The notes: generated by a model not told the origin, from the letters alone. A DNA stretch of 64,000 nucleotides from Nocardioides palaemonis (GCF_018275325.1 NZ_JAGVQR010000001.1:62001-126000); one strand, 5' to 3'; shown: positions 33,658 through 44,737, counted from the stretch's first letter. Made by a program: numbers and translations.

Positions 33658-35207
33658 ATGAACACCATCCACGTCGGGGTCGGCCCCGTCTCCTTCGAGG
33701 ACCTCCTGCACGTCGCCCGTGGCGGCGCCGCGGTCGAGCTCACCGACGAGGCGCTCGCCGCCGTCGACCGGGCCCGCGGGGTCGTCGAGGCGCTGGCCGC
33801 CGCGGAGACGCCGACCTACGGCGTGAGCACCGGCTTCGGTGCCTTGGCCACCCGCCACATCCCCACCGAGATGCGCGCCCAGCTGCAGCGCTCCCTGGTC
33901 CGCTCGCACGCCGCGGGCTCGGGCCCCGAGGTCGAGCGCGAGGTCGTCCGCGCGCTGATGCTGCTGCGGCTCTCGACCCTCGCCACCGGTCACACCGGCG
34001 TACGCCGCGAGACCGCGCGGCTGATGGCCGACCTGCTCAGCCACGGCATCACGCCGGTCGTGCGCGAGCACGGCTCGCTCGGGTGCTCCGGCGACCTCGC
34101 GCCGCTGTCGCACTGCGCGCTGGCGCTGATGGGCGAGGGCGAGGTGCGCGACGCCGCCGGCACGCTGATGCCCGCCGCCGACGCGCTCGCCGCCGCCGGC
34201 CTGACGCCCGTCGAGCTCGCCGCCAAGGAGGGCCTCGCCCTCATCAACGGAACCGACGGCATGCTCGGGATGCTCGTCATGGCGATCACCGACCTGCGGA
34301 TGCTGCTGAGGACCGCCGACGTCGCCGCCGCGATGAGCGTCGAGGGCCAGCTCGGCACCGACCGGGTCTTCGCCCCCGAGCTGCAGGCGATCCGGCCGCA
34401 CCCCGGCCAGGCGCTGTCGGCCGCCAACCTCACCGCGCTGATGGCCGGCTCCGCGATCGTCGCCTCCCACCGCACCGGGCCCGACAACACCGTCGAGTGC
34501 AACAAGGTCCAGGACGCCTACTCCCTGCGCTGCTCGCCCCAGGTGCACGGCGCGGCCCGCGACACCGTCGAGCACGCCGCGACCGTCGCCGGGCGCGAGC
34601 TCGCCAGCGCCATCGACAACCCGGTGGTCGTCGGCGACAGCGTCGAGTCCAACGGCAACTTCCACGGCGCCCCCGTGGCGTACGTCCTCGACTTCCTCGC
34701 CATCGTCGCCGCCGACGTCGCCTCCATCAGCGAGCGGCGCACCGACCGCTTCCTCGACAAGGCCCGCAACCACGGCCTGCCGCCGTTCCTCGCCGACGAC
34801 CCGGGCGTCGACAGCGGGCACATGATCGCGCAGTACACCCAGGCCGCGATCGTGTCCGAGCTCAAGCGGCGCGCCGTCCCCGCGTCGGTCGACTCGATCC
34901 CGTCCAGCGCGATGCAGGAGGACCACGTGTCGATGGGCTGGGGCGCCGCCCGCAAGCTGCGCCGCGCCGTCGACGGCCTCTCCCGGGTGATCGCGATCGA
35001 GGTGCTCACCGCGGCGCGTGCGCTCGACCTGCGCGCCCCGCTCACCCCGTCGCCCGCGACCGCCGCGGTGGTCGCGCTGCTGCGCCGTTCCGGCATCGAG
35101 GGCCCCGGCCCCGACCGCCACCTCTCGCCCGAGATCGAGACCGCCGTCTCGCTCGTCCAGTCCGGCGCGGTCCTCGCCGCCGCCGAGTCCGTGATCGGAG
35201 ACCTCCA

Positions 35208-35211
<4 letters not shown>
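33658..35211 (+). CDS. hutH: Histidine ammonia-lyase
   Basis: The 517-residue enzyme deaminates histidine to urocanate, the first step of histidine breakdown. The MIO prosthetic group forms from a tripeptide, here C143-S144-G145 in [14 protein letters not shown]; most members use Ala-Ser-Gly, and a Cys variant is known. Further matches are [13 protein letters not shown] near 55, GTDGMLG and NPVVV near the C-terminal part, and [16 protein letters not shown]. Two starts nine bases apart (33649 and 33658) are possible; the second gives the normal N-terminus. It overlaps hutU by four bases and is the first gene of the hutHU operon. Confidence 0.95.
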
Positions 35212-36905
<1,694 letters not shown>

Positions 36906-36945
36906 CCGGCGCCGCACACGCAGGCTGGGGTGGCAGGGTGGCCCC

Positions 36946-37524
36946 ATGGACGACTCGGCGGCCAAGGCCAACCTCCACACCTACCTCCGGCACGAGCGCG
37001 AGGCGGTGCTGGCCAAGCTCGACGGCCTGTCGGACTACGACGTACGCCGCCCGCTCACGATCACCGGGACCAACCTGCTCGGTCTGGTGAAGCACCTCGC
37101 GACGTGGGAGGCGCGCTACCTGGGCGAGGTCTTCGACCGACCCTTCCCCGAGCCGCTGCCGCGGTGGGACCTCGAGGAGGAGCGGCTCGCCGACATGTGG
37201 GCGACGCCAGAGGAGTCCCGCAGCGATGTCGTCGACCGCTACCGGCGCGTCTGGGCGCACGGCGACGCGACCATCGAGGCGCTCGACCTCGGGTCGACCG
37301 GACGGGTGGAGTGGTGGGGCGACGCCGAGGTGCCGCTTTTCAACGTCCTCGTGCACGTGCTGGCGGAGACCAGCCGGCACGCCGGGCACGCCGACATCCT
37401 GCGCGAGGAGATCGACGGGGCGGTCGGCACCGACGCCGAGGCGATGGCCGCCGACGGCCACGACGCCGCGTTCTGGGCGGCGCGGCGGGCCGAGATCGAG
37501 GCGGCCGCGCGGGCGGCAGGCTGA
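36946..37524 (+). CDS. DinB/DUF664 family protein (mycothiol-dependent-type)
   Basis: The 192-residue helical protein fits the DinB/DUF664 fold of four helices with three histidines that bind a metal. LLGLVKHLATWEARYLGEV near residue 50 and HVLAETSRHAGHADILREEI near 140 supply the expected H residues. In actinobacteria, members use mycothiol or bacillithiol as a cofactor to transfer thiols or act as isomerases; the reaction is unknown here. It has a paralogue at 44159 with the same motifs. It is probably a separate transcription unit from hutU. Confidence 0.82.
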   Translation: MDDSAAKANLHTYLRHEREAVLAKLDGLSDYDVRRPLTITGTNLLGLVKHLATWEARYLGEVFDRPFPEPLPRWDLEEERLADMWATPEESRSDVVDRYRRVWAHGDATIEALDLGSTGRVEWWGDAEVPLFNVLVHVLAETSRHAGHADILREEIDGAVGTDAEAMAADGHDAAFWAARRAEIEAAARAAG

Positions 37525-37536
37525 CGCTGACGGAGG

Positions 37537-38805
37537 TCAGGCGGGCGTCGCCGCCGACGCGAGGACCTTCCGCGTCAGCATCACCACGACCCCGTCGAGG
37601 TCGCCGGTGCCTGGCTCGCCCGCGCCGGCGATCTGGTCGAAGGTGACGGTCTGGAAGACCAGGTCGGCCAGCGGCGCGAGCTCGACGGCACGCTCGAAGT
37701 CGGCGGCGGGGAAGGCCTCGCGCCACGGTGCGAGTACGGCGCGCACGATCCCCGCCACGTCCCCACTGTCCTCGCCGATCCAGTGGGCGAGGTGGGTGCC
37801 GTCGAGGAACGGGTGCGTCACGCAGCCGTCACTCCAGTCGAAGATCCGCGCGTGGGCGCCGTCGAACGCGACGTTTCCGGCGTGCAGGTCGCCGTGGCCG
37901 AGCGTGTCGGGGAAGCCGCAGGCCCAGAGGTCGCGGAGGCGCGACTCCACCACTGGCACCGCCCGGGCGAGCGCGCTGCGCTCCGCGGCGTCAAGCTCGT
38001 CGAGCTCGGGGTTGGTGGCCAGGGCCTGGCGCCACGCCGTCAGGGTCGCCTCGAGGCCCCGGTCGGGTGCACCCGCCGCGCGCAGCTCGTCGAGCCAGGC
38101 GACCGACCCGATCTGCGCCTGAGCCCAGCGGGTGGCGAGCGCCTCGGCGGCTGCGGCGGGCGCGCCGTCGTCGGAGACCCCGACCAGCGGCTCGGTCAGG
38201 AGCCACGACCGGCTCCGCTCGACGGCGATCACCTCCGGTACCAGGTCGGGCAGATGTGCCGCGAGCACCCCGACGATTGCCGCCTCTGCCCCGAAGTGGG
38301 CGCAGCTGGCCTTGAACCACACCGGGCCGCGGTCGGTCGCGACCGTGTGGACCGCCGAGATGCTCCAGACACGGTGGACGCGCAGCGCTCCCGTCCGCGT
38401 CCGCCCGCTGCGCGCCAGCGCGGCGTCGATCCACGCCTCGACCTCGTCGTGCCAGCCGGGGGCGTACCAGTCCGGTCGGCCCGCGAGCGGCGGGCCGGCG
38501 TGCTCGTCGAGGGCGGTCGCCACCGCGCCGCCCAGGTCGTCCGGCAGCTCGTACGGCGCCATCCACCCCCCGCCGTCGGGCGCCCCGCCCCGGGCCCCGA
38601 CGACGTGCAGGCGCCGGACGTCGTCGAGGACGACGACCGGGGCGAGGTGGACGGCGTCGGTGAGCAGGCGGCTCGCCGTCGCCGTGGCGGTGGGACCGTC
38701 GGCCTCGGGGTCGTCGAGGAAGGTCGGCAGGCGGCCGTCGTCGTCGACCCACACCCGGTCCCCGTCGGCCAGCGCGACGTGGATGGTGCGGGTCGGGCGG
38801 GGCAC
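37537..38805 (-). CDS. Aminoglycoside-phosphotransferase-fold (APH) protein
   Basis: The 422-residue protein has an unusual N-terminal ~130 residues with no recognised motif, followed by an APH/choline kinase-like domain. The phosphotransferase core is visible in TLGHGDLHAGNVAFDG near residue 310 (catalytic HGDxHxxN motif) and IFDWSDGCVTHPFLDG (the DW metal-binding part). A kinase on a small molecule is likely, but its substrate is unknown and a resistance role is not supported. GTG 38805 is chosen, as longer frames overlap the M48 peptidase gene on the other strand. The gene converges with the DinB gene, with a 12-base gap. Confidence 0.78.
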   Translation of the reverse strand: MPRPTRTIHVALADGDRVWVDDDGRLPTFLDDPEADGPTATATASRLLTDAVHLAPVVVLDDVRRLHVVGARGGAPDGGGWMAPYELPDDLGGAVATALDEHAGPPLAGRPDWYAPGWHDEVEAWIDAALARSGRTRTGALRVHRVWSISAVHTVATDRGPVWFKASCAHFGAEAAIVGVLAAHLPDLVPEVIAVERSRSWLLTEPLVGVSDDGAPAAAAEALATRWAQAQIGSVAWLDELRAAGAPDRGLEATLTAWRQALATNPELDELDAAERSALARAVPVVESRLRDLWACGFPDTLGHGDLHAGNVAFDGAHARIFDWSDGCVTHPFLDGTHLAHWIGEDSGDVAGIVRAVLAPWREAFPAADFERAVELAPLADLVFQTVTFDQIAGAGEPGTGDLDGVVVMLTRKVLASAATPA

Positions 38806-38875
38806 CGGCGCATCGTGGCACGTCGCCCGTCCCGGATTCCATGACTTTCCGGGCGGCGTAGGACAGGATTCCCCC

Positions 38876-39901
38876 ATGGCACCGGGGGAGAAGAAGCCGG
38901 CGCGCTCGCGCGTCGTCCTGACCGACATCAGCTCGCGCGCGTGGGAGCACCCCGCCGACCGGGGGGCGCTCGTCGCCCTGCGTCGGCTCAAGGGCTTCGA
39001 CGTGCTGCTCAAGACCATGTCGGGGGTGTTCCGCGAGCGCGCGTGGCGGTTGACGCTGCTCGGCTCCGCGGTCCGGGTCGACGAGCGGCAGTTCGCCCGG
39101 CTGCACCGCCTGCTGGCCGAGGTGGGCCAGAGCCTCGACGCCACCGACCTGCCGGAGATGTACGTCCAGGCCGACCCGACCCTCACCGCGCAGACCATCG
39201 GGATGGACAAGCCGATCATCGTGCTGTCGTCCGGGCTGGTGCACCACCTCGACGACGACGAGCTGCGCTTCGTGATCGGCCACGAGCTCGGCCACGCCAT
39301 CAGCGGGCACGCCGTCTACCGCACGCTCCTGCTGCGCCTGCTCGGCCTCGGCGGGCTGCTCAACGCGATCCCCGGCGGCGCGCTCGGCATCCGGATGGTC
39401 ACCGTCGGGCTGCTCGAGTGGTCGCGCAAGGCTGAGCTGTCCGCCGACCGGGCGGGCCTGCTCGCCAGCCAGGACCCGACGGCCGCGCTCCGTACCCACA
39501 TGAAGCTCGCGAGCGGCGGGACGCTCGAGGAGCTCGACGTCACGTCGTTCCTGTCCCAGGGGGCGGAGTACGACGAGGGCGGCGACGTCCGCGAGTCGCT
39601 CATCAAGCTCTCCCTGCTCCAGCAGCAGACCCATCCCTTCGCGGTGGTCCGTGCCACCGAGCTGCGTCGGTGGATCGACTCCGGCGCCTACACCGCGATC
39701 CTCGGCGGCGACCACCCGCGCCGTGCCGACGACGCGGACGCGTCGGTCAGCGCGGCCGCGCAGGAGGCGGCGGCCAGCTACTCGGACGCGTTCGAGCGCA
39801 CCCAGGACACCCTCGGCAAGCTGGTCCACGACCTCGCGGGCTGGATGGGCACCGCCAGCGGCTGGCTCAACGACCGGTTCCGGCGGGGCGACACCGCCTG
39901 A
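38876..39901 (+). CDS. M48 family zinc metallopeptidase
   Basis: The 341-residue protein contains the M48 (HtpX/Ste24-like) core. FVIGHELGHAISGH near residue 135 gives the HExxH zinc motif, followed by hydrophobic helices around LLRLLGLGGLLNAIPGG and the third ligand region EWSRKAELSADRAGLLAS. A hydrophobic loop of about 40 residues may touch the membrane. It is likely a quality-control protease for membrane or secreted proteins. The ATG lies at 38876 and no signal peptide is visible. The C-terminal 60 residues are a Ser/Ala/Asp-rich tail ending in a basic helix. It is followed by the hairpin-rich region before the PAS gene. Confidence 0.85.
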   Translation: MAPGEKKPARSRVVLTDISSRAWEHPADRGALVALRRLKGFDVLLKTMSGVFRERAWRLTLLGSAVRVDERQFARLHRLLAEVGQSLDATDLPEMYVQADPTLTAQTIGMDKPIIVLSSGLVHHLDDDELRFVIGHELGHAISGHAVYRTLLLRLLGLGGLLNAIPGGALGIRMVTVGLLEWSRKAELSADRAGLLASQDPTAALRTHMKLASGGTLEELDVTSFLSQGAEYDEGGDVRESLIKLSLLQQQTHPFAVVRATELRRWIDSGAYTAILGGDHPRRADDADASVSAAAQEAAASYSDAFERTQDTLGKLVHDLAGWMGTASGWLNDRFRRGDTA

Positions 39902-39904
39902 CCC

Positions 39905-40010
39905 GGGGACCAACGTCCCCGGTCCCGGGGACCAACGTCCCGACCTGCCGGCTTCGGCTCAGGCGCGCCACCGCCCGGACGATCTGTCACGCGACCACCG
40001 GGGACGTCCC
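39905..40010. promoter_or_regulatory. Three GGGAC/GTCCC dyads upstream of the PAS/chemotaxis genes
   Basis: Two copies of GGGGACCAACGTCCC lie in tandem at 39905-39920 and 39927-39941, 22 bases apart, roughly two helical turns. A third, spacer-less copy (GGGACGTCCC) is at 40001-40010, 31 bases before the PAS gene start. They are probable regulator-binding sites; the regulator is unknown. Confidence 0.55.
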
Positions 40011-40040
40011 GGCGCGTCAGGTACGACCGGAAGGCGCTCC

Positions 40041-40616
40041 ATGTCCGACTTCGACAGCCTCGCCGCTGCCACCCAGGCCGCCCGCACCGTGCGGCCGACG
40101 GGCGTGGAGCGGTCCTTCGGCCAGGACGAGGTGATCGTCACCAAGACCGACCTCAAGGGCCGCATCACCTACGCCAACGACGTGTTCTGCCGGGTGTCGG
40201 CGATCGAGGAGGCCGACCTGCTCGGCCGCCCGCACAGCATCATCCGGCACCCCGAGATGCCCAAGGCCGTGTTCCAGCTGCTCTGGGACACCCTCAAGGA
40301 CCGCCGCGAGCTGTTCGCGTACGTCGTCAACCTCGCCGGCGACGGCGCCCACTACTGGGTGCTCGCCCACGTCACCCCGAGCATCGGCCCCAACGGCGAG
40401 GTCGTCGGCTACCACTCCAACCGCCGACTCCCCGACCCGCGGGCGATCCGGGAGATCGAGCCGATCTACCGCACGCTGGCGGCCGAGGAGCGCCGCCACG
40501 GGCGCGCGGCCGACGCAGCGCGCGTCGGCGCGGACCTGCTCCACCAGATGCTCGCCGAGCGCAACACCGACTACGACCGGTTCGTCTGGTCCCTCACGAA
40601 CGGAGCGGCGGCATGA
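40041..40616 (+). CDS. PAS-domain protein (aerotaxis-type sensor)
   Basis: The 191-residue protein has one PAS domain (residues 20-135) similar to Aer sensors. It starts [21 protein letters not shown], followed by [20 protein letters not shown] and [28 protein letters not shown]. In Aer this PAS binds FAD; the Tyr/Trp/His pattern is compatible. There is no membrane segment. It is followed by a soluble methyl-accepting protein with an overlapping start, so the PAS and signalling parts are split over two genes where Aer is one protein. ATG 40041 has AAGGCG before it. Confidence 0.85.
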   Translation: MSDFDSLAAATQAARTVRPTGVERSFGQDEVIVTKTDLKGRITYANDVFCRVSAIEEADLLGRPHSIIRHPEMPKAVFQLLWDTLKDRRELFAYVVNLAGDGAHYWVLAHVTPSIGPNGEVVGYHSNRRLPDPRAIREIEPIYRTLAAEERRHGRAADAARVGADLLHQMLAERNTDYDRFVWSLTNGAAA

Positions 40617-41581
40617 GCTGGCTGCGTGCAGTGACGCCGGAGACCCGCGCCGACGAGGGCGAGGTCTACCGCGCGGTGGTCCAGGAGTGGCTCGCCGTCT
40701 GCCAGGCGGCCGCCTCCGGTGACCTCGAGGCCCGCGCGATGTCCGTGCCGGGCAGCGAGGGCATGGAGGACGTGGCCGCACTCCGCGCCGCGCTCAACCT
40801 CATCCTCGACCGCACCGACGCCTACGTCCGGGAGTCCGCGGCGTCGCTCGAGGCCGCCAGCCAGGGCCGGTTCTACCGCCGCTTCCTGCTGAGCGGGATG
40901 AGCGGGTCGTTCCGTACGGGCGCGACGACGATCAACCGGGCCACCGAGCACATGGCCGAGGCGCAGCACCACCTCGACATCGCGGCCGGGGCCCGCGAGG
41001 ACCTCGCGAACCGGCTCGAGGACACCGTGATGTCGGTGGCCGAGCAGGTCGCGGCCGCCGCCACCGAGCTCAGCGCCACCGCGGCGGGTCTCTCCGACTC
41101 GGCCCACCACGCGGTCACCCAGGCCGACGAGGCCGGCACGACCGGCCGCCGGCTCGACGGCGCGGCCCAGGAGATCCAGGACGTCGTCCGGGTCATCTCC
41201 CAGATCGCCGCCCAGACCCAGCTGCTCGCGCTCAACGCCACCATCGAGGCGGCCCGCGCGGGTGAGTCGGGACGCGGCTTCGCCGTCGTCGCGACCGAGG
41301 TCAAGTCGCTCGCCGACACCACGGCGAAGTCGACCGAGCGCATCGTCGGGCAGGTGCAGACCATGCAGGAGGTGGTCAGCGCCAGCACCGTCGCGATGGG
41401 CAGCGTCGAGGGCACGGTCCGCGAGATGTCGCCGATGGTCGACGCGGTCCGCACCGCCGTCGACGGCGAGTTCCGCGGGGGCGTCGAGGGCTTCGACTCC
41501 CCGGTCAACGGGCTCGCGCAGATGGCCGAGCTGCTGCGCGAGGAGGTCGGCTCCTTCCTGGCGGTGATGCGCCAGCAGTGA
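40613..41581 (+). CDS. Soluble methyl-accepting chemotaxis-type protein
   Basis: The 322-residue protein lacks membrane segments. The first 100 residues form a helical domain ([25 protein letters not shown]) and residues 130-310 form a coiled-coil MCP signalling domain. Its hairpin tip is [28 protein letters not shown], the conserved CheA/CheW-binding part. The PAS gene in front, overlapping by four bases, likely provides its sensor, so the pair works as a two-protein energy or oxygen receptor. No CheA/CheW gene lies in the window, so the rest of the chemotaxis system must be elsewhere. Confidence 0.9.
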   Translation: MSWLRAVTPETRADEGEVYRAVVQEWLAVCQAAASGDLEARAMSVPGSEGMEDVAALRAALNLILDRTDAYVRESAASLEAASQGRFYRRFLLSGMSGSFRTGATTINRATEHMAEAQHHLDIAAGAREDLANRLEDTVMSVAEQVAAAATELSATAAGLSDSAHHAVTQADEAGTTGRRLDGAAQEIQDVVRVISQIAAQTQLLALNATIEAARAGESGRGFAVVATEVKSLADTTAKSTERIVGQVQTMQEVVSASTVAMGSVEGTVREMSPMVDAVRTAVDGEFRGGVEGFDSPVNGLAQMAELLREEVGSFLAVMRQQ

Positions 41582-41637
41582 GGGCGCCGCGAGCGCCCAC
41601 CGGATCGTTCCGCGCCATCCCCCGTCGCGGACGTGCG

Positions 41638-41670
41638 AGGGCCCCGGACACCACTGGTGTCCGGGGCCCT
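41638..41670. terminator. Perfect 15-bp hairpin, bidirectional
   Basis: AGGGCCCCGGACACC and GGTGTCCGGGGCCCT enclose the loop ACT at 41653-41655. The hairpin lies between the convergent MCP gene and the DUF6131-like gene and would end both. Confidence 0.85.
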
Positions 41671-41689
41671 CGTGACGCGCGGTGCCGCC

Positions 41690-41833
41690 TTAGAAGACCC
41701 GCCGGCTGGTGCCACCGATCGGCACGAAGTTGAGCACGAGGCCCACGACGATCAGGATCAGGCCGATCGTGGTCAGGATGCTCTGCGGGAGCAGGATTCC
41801 GAGGATGAGCAGGATCAGTCCGAGGACAACCAT
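41690..41833 (-). CDS. DUF6131-like small hydrophobic protein
   Basis: This 47-residue product is too short for usual gene finding. It begins MVVLGLILLILGILLPQ and has two hydrophobic helices separated by Pro-Gln-Ser, then NFVPIGGTSRRVF with a basic end. A clear GGAGGCAAAAAACC ribosome region precedes the ATG. Its sequence fits the DUF6131 family, short membrane proteins of actinobacteria with unknown roles. It ends 20 bases before the strong hairpin. The identification is by sequence pattern alone. Confidence 0.8.
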   Translation of the reverse strand: MVVLGLILLILGILLPQSILTTIGLILIVVGLVLNFVPIGGTSRRVF

Positions 41834-41941
41834 GGTTTTTTGCCTCCTTCAGCAGCGGCCCACGGTGGGCGGCGGCCGGTCCACTGTGCTCCGACGCCGC
41901 CTGCTTGGAAAGTCCGGCCCACACCTGGGGGTGGGTCCTGG

Positions 41942-42808
41942 TCAGGACTGGAGCGCGCGGATCGCCTGGTGGATGTCGAGGGTCCGGCGCGCCGACTCGA
42001 CGTGCAGGTTCTCCACCATCCGGCCGTTGTGGGTCACCACGCCGGCGCCCCGTCCGTCCTCCCAGGCGGCGATGAGGCCGCGGGCGTCCTCGACGGCCTG
42101 CTCGCTCGGGGCGAAGGCGGCGTTGGCGCCCTCGACCTGGCCCGGGTGGACGAGCGTCTTGCCGTCGAAGCCCATCTGGCGGCCCTGCTCGCACTCGGTG
42201 AGGAAGCCCTCGGTGTCCTTGACGTCGTTGTAGACGCCGTCGAGGACCGCGATCCCCGCGGCGCGGCCCGCGAGCAGCGCGGTGTGCAGGCTCGGCAGGA
42301 TCGGTGCGCGGCCCGGGACGTGCTCGGCGTAGAGCTCCTTGACCAGGTCGTTGGTCCCGAGCACGAAGGCGCCGATCCGCTCGGAGGACCGGGCGATCGC
42401 GAGCGCGTCGAGGATCGCGACCGGCGTCTCCACCATCGCCCACAGCATCGTGTGGTCGGGCGCGCCGGCCTTCTCCATCGCGTCGACGAGGCCGTGCACC
42501 TCCGCGGCGCTGCTGACCTTCGGGACCACGATCGCCGCGGGGCCGGCCTGGCTGGCGGCCACGACGTCGGCGTCGTGCCACTCGGTGCCGATGCCGTTGA
42601 CCCGGATGGTGACGGTGCGACGTCCGTAGTCCCCGCTGGCTGCGGCGGCCGCAGCCGCCTCGCGGGCGGCCGGCTTGGCGTCGGGAGCGACGGCGTCCTC
42701 GAGGTCGAGGATCAGCGCGTCGCAGGCGATGGTCCTGGCCTTCTCCAGCGCCCGCTCGTTGGAGCTCGGCATGTAGAGGACGGAGCGGAGGGGCGTGAAG
42801 TCGCTCAT
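41942..42808 (-). CDS. HpcH/HpaI aldolase family, citrate lyase beta-like (second of pair)
   Basis: The 288-residue protein shows the CitE-type pattern: RSVLYMPSSNERALEKA at the start, ALILDLEDAVAPDAK near 30, WAMVETPVAILDALAIA near 125 and QMGFDGKTLVHPGQVE near 205. Such enzymes cleave acyl-CoA esters of malate-like acids or lyse citramalyl-CoA. It overlaps the preceding lyase gene by four bases, and both probably act in one organic acid pathway. Its paralogy to the 364-residue partner suggests a hetero-oligomer or two consecutive steps. The substrate is not visible. Confidence 0.86.
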   Translation of the reverse strand: MSDFTPLRSVLYMPSSNERALEKARTIACDALILDLEDAVAPDAKPAAREAAAAAAASGDYGRRTVTIRVNGIGTEWHDADVVAASQAGPAAIVVPKVSSAAEVHGLVDAMEKAGAPDHTMLWAMVETPVAILDALAIARSSERIGAFVLGTNDLVKELYAEHVPGRAPILPSLHTALLAGRAAGIAVLDGVYNDVKDTEGFLTECEQGRQMGFDGKTLVHPGQVEGANAAFAPSEQAVEDARGLIAAWEDGRGAGVVTHNGRMVENLHVESARRTLDIHQAIRALQS

Positions 42809-43899
42809 GCCTGCACCTCGTCCTGCTCGGGGATCGCGTCGTAGGCCTTCTTCAGCTCGGGATCGATCGCAGCGAGCTCGTCGGCGAGGCGCACCATCAC
42901 CCGGCACTGCTTGACCGAGGCGTCGTCCTCCATCTTGCCGTCGATCATCACCGCGCCGGTGCCGTCGCCCATCGCGGCGATGACGCGACGAGCGTGGGCG
43001 ACGTCCTCGACGCTGGGGGAGAAGACCTTGTTCGCGATCGCGATCTGCGCCGGGTGGAGCGACCAGGCGCCGACGCAGCCCAGCAGGAACGCGTTGCGGA
43101 ACTGGTCCTCGCAGGCGACGGTGTCCTTGATGTCCCCGAACGGCCCGTAGTACGGGTAGATCCCGTGCATCGCGCACGCGTCGACCATCCGCGCGATCGT
43201 GTAGTGCCACAGGTCCTGCTGGTACGTCGTCCGCTGGCCGTCGTACTGCGGCACCCCGAGGTCGTCGCGCTCGGGGTCCTGGCGCACGAGGTAGCCGGGG
43301 TGTCCGCCGCCGACGCGGGTCGTCTTCATCCGCCGGTCGGCGGCGAGGTCGGCCGGCCCGAGGGAGAGGCCCTGCATGCGCGGGCTGGCGGCGCAGATCT
43401 CCTCGATGTTGGCCACGCCGCGCGCGGTCTCGAGGATCGCGTGGACCAGGATCGGGCGATCGAGGCCCGCCTTCGCCTCGAGCTGGGCGAGCAGCCGGTC
43501 GACATAGTGGATGTCCTCCGCGCCCTGCACCTTCGGCACCATGATCACGTCGAGCTTGTCGCCGATCTCGGTGACGAGGGTGGTCAGGTCGTCGAGGCCC
43601 CACGGGCTGTCGAGGGAGTTGACGCGGGTCCAGAGCTGGGTCGGCCCGAACTCTGTCGCCCGCGCGACGTCGACGAGCCCCTGCCGGGACTTCTCCTTGT
43701 TCTCCGCCTTCACCGCGTCCTCGAGGTTGCCGAGGAGCACGTCGACGGTGCCGACCATGTCGGGCACCTTCGCCGCCATCTTCTCGTTGCCCGGGTCGAA
43801 GAAGTGGATCGCGCGGCTCGGGCGGGCCGGGATCTCCCGCAGCGGCGTCGGAGCCCCGACGGCGAGCGGGGCGAAGAAGTCCTTGGCGGTACGCGTCAT
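42805..43899 (-). CDS. HpcH/HpaI aldolase family lyase (malyl-CoA lyase-like, first of pair)
   Basis: The 364-residue lyase belongs to the malyl-CoA/citramalyl-CoA lyase group. It has IHFFDPGNEKMAAKVP near 30, LLGNLEDAVKAENKEK near 55, RVNSLDSPWG near 95, ETARGVANIEEI near 160 and GAWSLHPAQIAIANKVFSP near 285. Length and blocks fit the larger mcl-type subgroup rather than CitE. It should cleave or form L-malyl-CoA or beta-methylmalyl-CoA in a C2/C3 acid pathway. ATG 43899 begins a two-gene minus-strand operon with the citrate-lyase-beta-like gene. A copy of the 60-bp palindromic element lies in its 5' region. Confidence 0.86.
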   Translation of the reverse strand: MTRTAKDFFAPLAVGAPTPLREIPARPSRAIHFFDPGNEKMAAKVPDMVGTVDVLLGNLEDAVKAENKEKSRQGLVDVARATEFGPTQLWTRVNSLDSPWGLDDLTTLVTEIGDKLDVIMVPKVQGAEDIHYVDRLLAQLEAKAGLDRPILVHAILETARGVANIEEICAASPRMQGLSLGPADLAADRRMKTTRVGGGHPGYLVRQDPERDDLGVPQYDGQRTTYQQDLWHYTIARMVDACAMHGIYPYYGPFGDIKDTVACEDQFRNAFLLGCVGAWSLHPAQIAIANKVFSPSVEDVAHARRVIAAMGDGTGAVMIDGKMEDDASVKQCRVMVRLADELAAIDPELKKAYDAIPEQDEVQA

Positions 43900-43969
43900 G
43901 CGCGCAAACTACCGCCGCGTAGCGGGCCGCGGATATGACGCATGTCTCTCGCGGGCGGTCGGCCTGGAT

Positions 43970-44029
43970 TCCCCGGATATCCGGGGAGTCTCGTGCTGTG
44001 CACCCGAGATCTGGGGCGCGAACCACGAG
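43970..44029. repeat. 60-bp double-palindrome dispersed element, copy 2
   Basis: This is the inverse-orientation copy of the element at 7100-7159. TCCCCGGATATCCGGGGA is perfectly kept; the other palindrome has a few changes (CACCCGAGATCTGGGGCGC). It sits between two divergent gene starts (43899 and 44159), so it cannot act only as a terminator. Confidence 0.85.
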
Positions 44030-44158
44030 CTCCGGGTGCGAAGCACGGCCAGGCAGCCCCAGCGCACGCCCGTACGCCGAGGGGGCAGCGTGCGCCGGGC
44101 CCTTCCCGTTGTCGGTGGGCGCCGCCATGCTCGGAGCACCACACACGGAGGGACCCCG

Positions 44159-44734
44159 ATGAGCACGCAGCCGAGCACCGACCCGAGCACCGACCCCGAG
44201 CGCGCCAACCTGCTCGCCACCCTGGCCGACCGGCGGGCGTTCCTGCGCGGCAGCGCCGAGGGCCTGACCGACGAGCAGGCTCGCGCGACCCCGACCGTCA
44301 GCACCCTGAGCATCGGCGGCCTGGTCAAGCACGTCACCGCGACCGAGCGCCAGTGGGCCGACTTCATCCGGCACGGCGCCGGCGACGAGGACGTCGACTA
44401 CGACCTCGACTGGTCCTCGCTCGACTGGTCCGACCCGTCGTCCATCCCCGACTGGGTGCTGCGCCGGCAGGACGAGTTCGTGCTGCGCGAGGACCAGACC
44501 CTCGCGGAGCTGCTCGACGACTACGCCGCGTGCGCGGCGGAGACCGAGGAGCTGGTCCGCGGGCTCGACGACCTCGGCGTCAGCCACGCGCTGGCCCCGG
44601 CGCCGTGGAACGAGCCCGGCGCCTCGATGTCGGCGCGCCAGGTGCTCGCACACCTCATCGGCGAGACCGCGCAGCACGCCGGTCACGCCGACATCGTCCG
44701 CGAGACGATCGACGGGCGGAAGGCGATGGGCTAG
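44159..44734 (+). CDS. DinB/DUF664 family protein (second copy)
   Basis: The 191-residue protein has the DinB/DUF664 motifs LSIGGLVKHVTATERQWADF near 45 and HLIGETAQHAGHADIVRETI near 165, close to those of the gene at 36946. A Ser/Thr/Pro-rich N-terminus (STQPSTDPSTDPE) precedes the helical domain. The metal-binding histidines are present, so an active mycothiol- or metal-dependent enzyme is possible. The ATG at 44159 has a good ribosome site (GGAGGGACC). It converges with the DUF1992 gene, three bases apart. Confidence 0.82.
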   Translation: MSTQPSTDPSTDPERANLLATLADRRAFLRGSAEGLTDEQARATPTVSTLSIGGLVKHVTATERQWADFIRHGAGDEDVDYDLDWSSLDWSDPSSIPDWVLRRQDEFVLREDQTLAELLDDYAACAAETEELVRGLDDLGVSHALAPAPWNEPGASMSARQVLAHLIGETAQHAGHADIVRETIDGRKAMG

Positions 44735-44737
44735 CGG

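Noticed and set aside
36946..37524. DinB protein as part of the hut operon
   Set aside because: It has its own spacing and start region after hutU and no known link to histidine breakdown; co-transcription is possible but unsupported.
37537..38805. Aminoglycoside resistance gene
   Set aside because: Only the general phosphotransferase core is present, with a long unrelated N-terminus; the substrate cannot be assigned.
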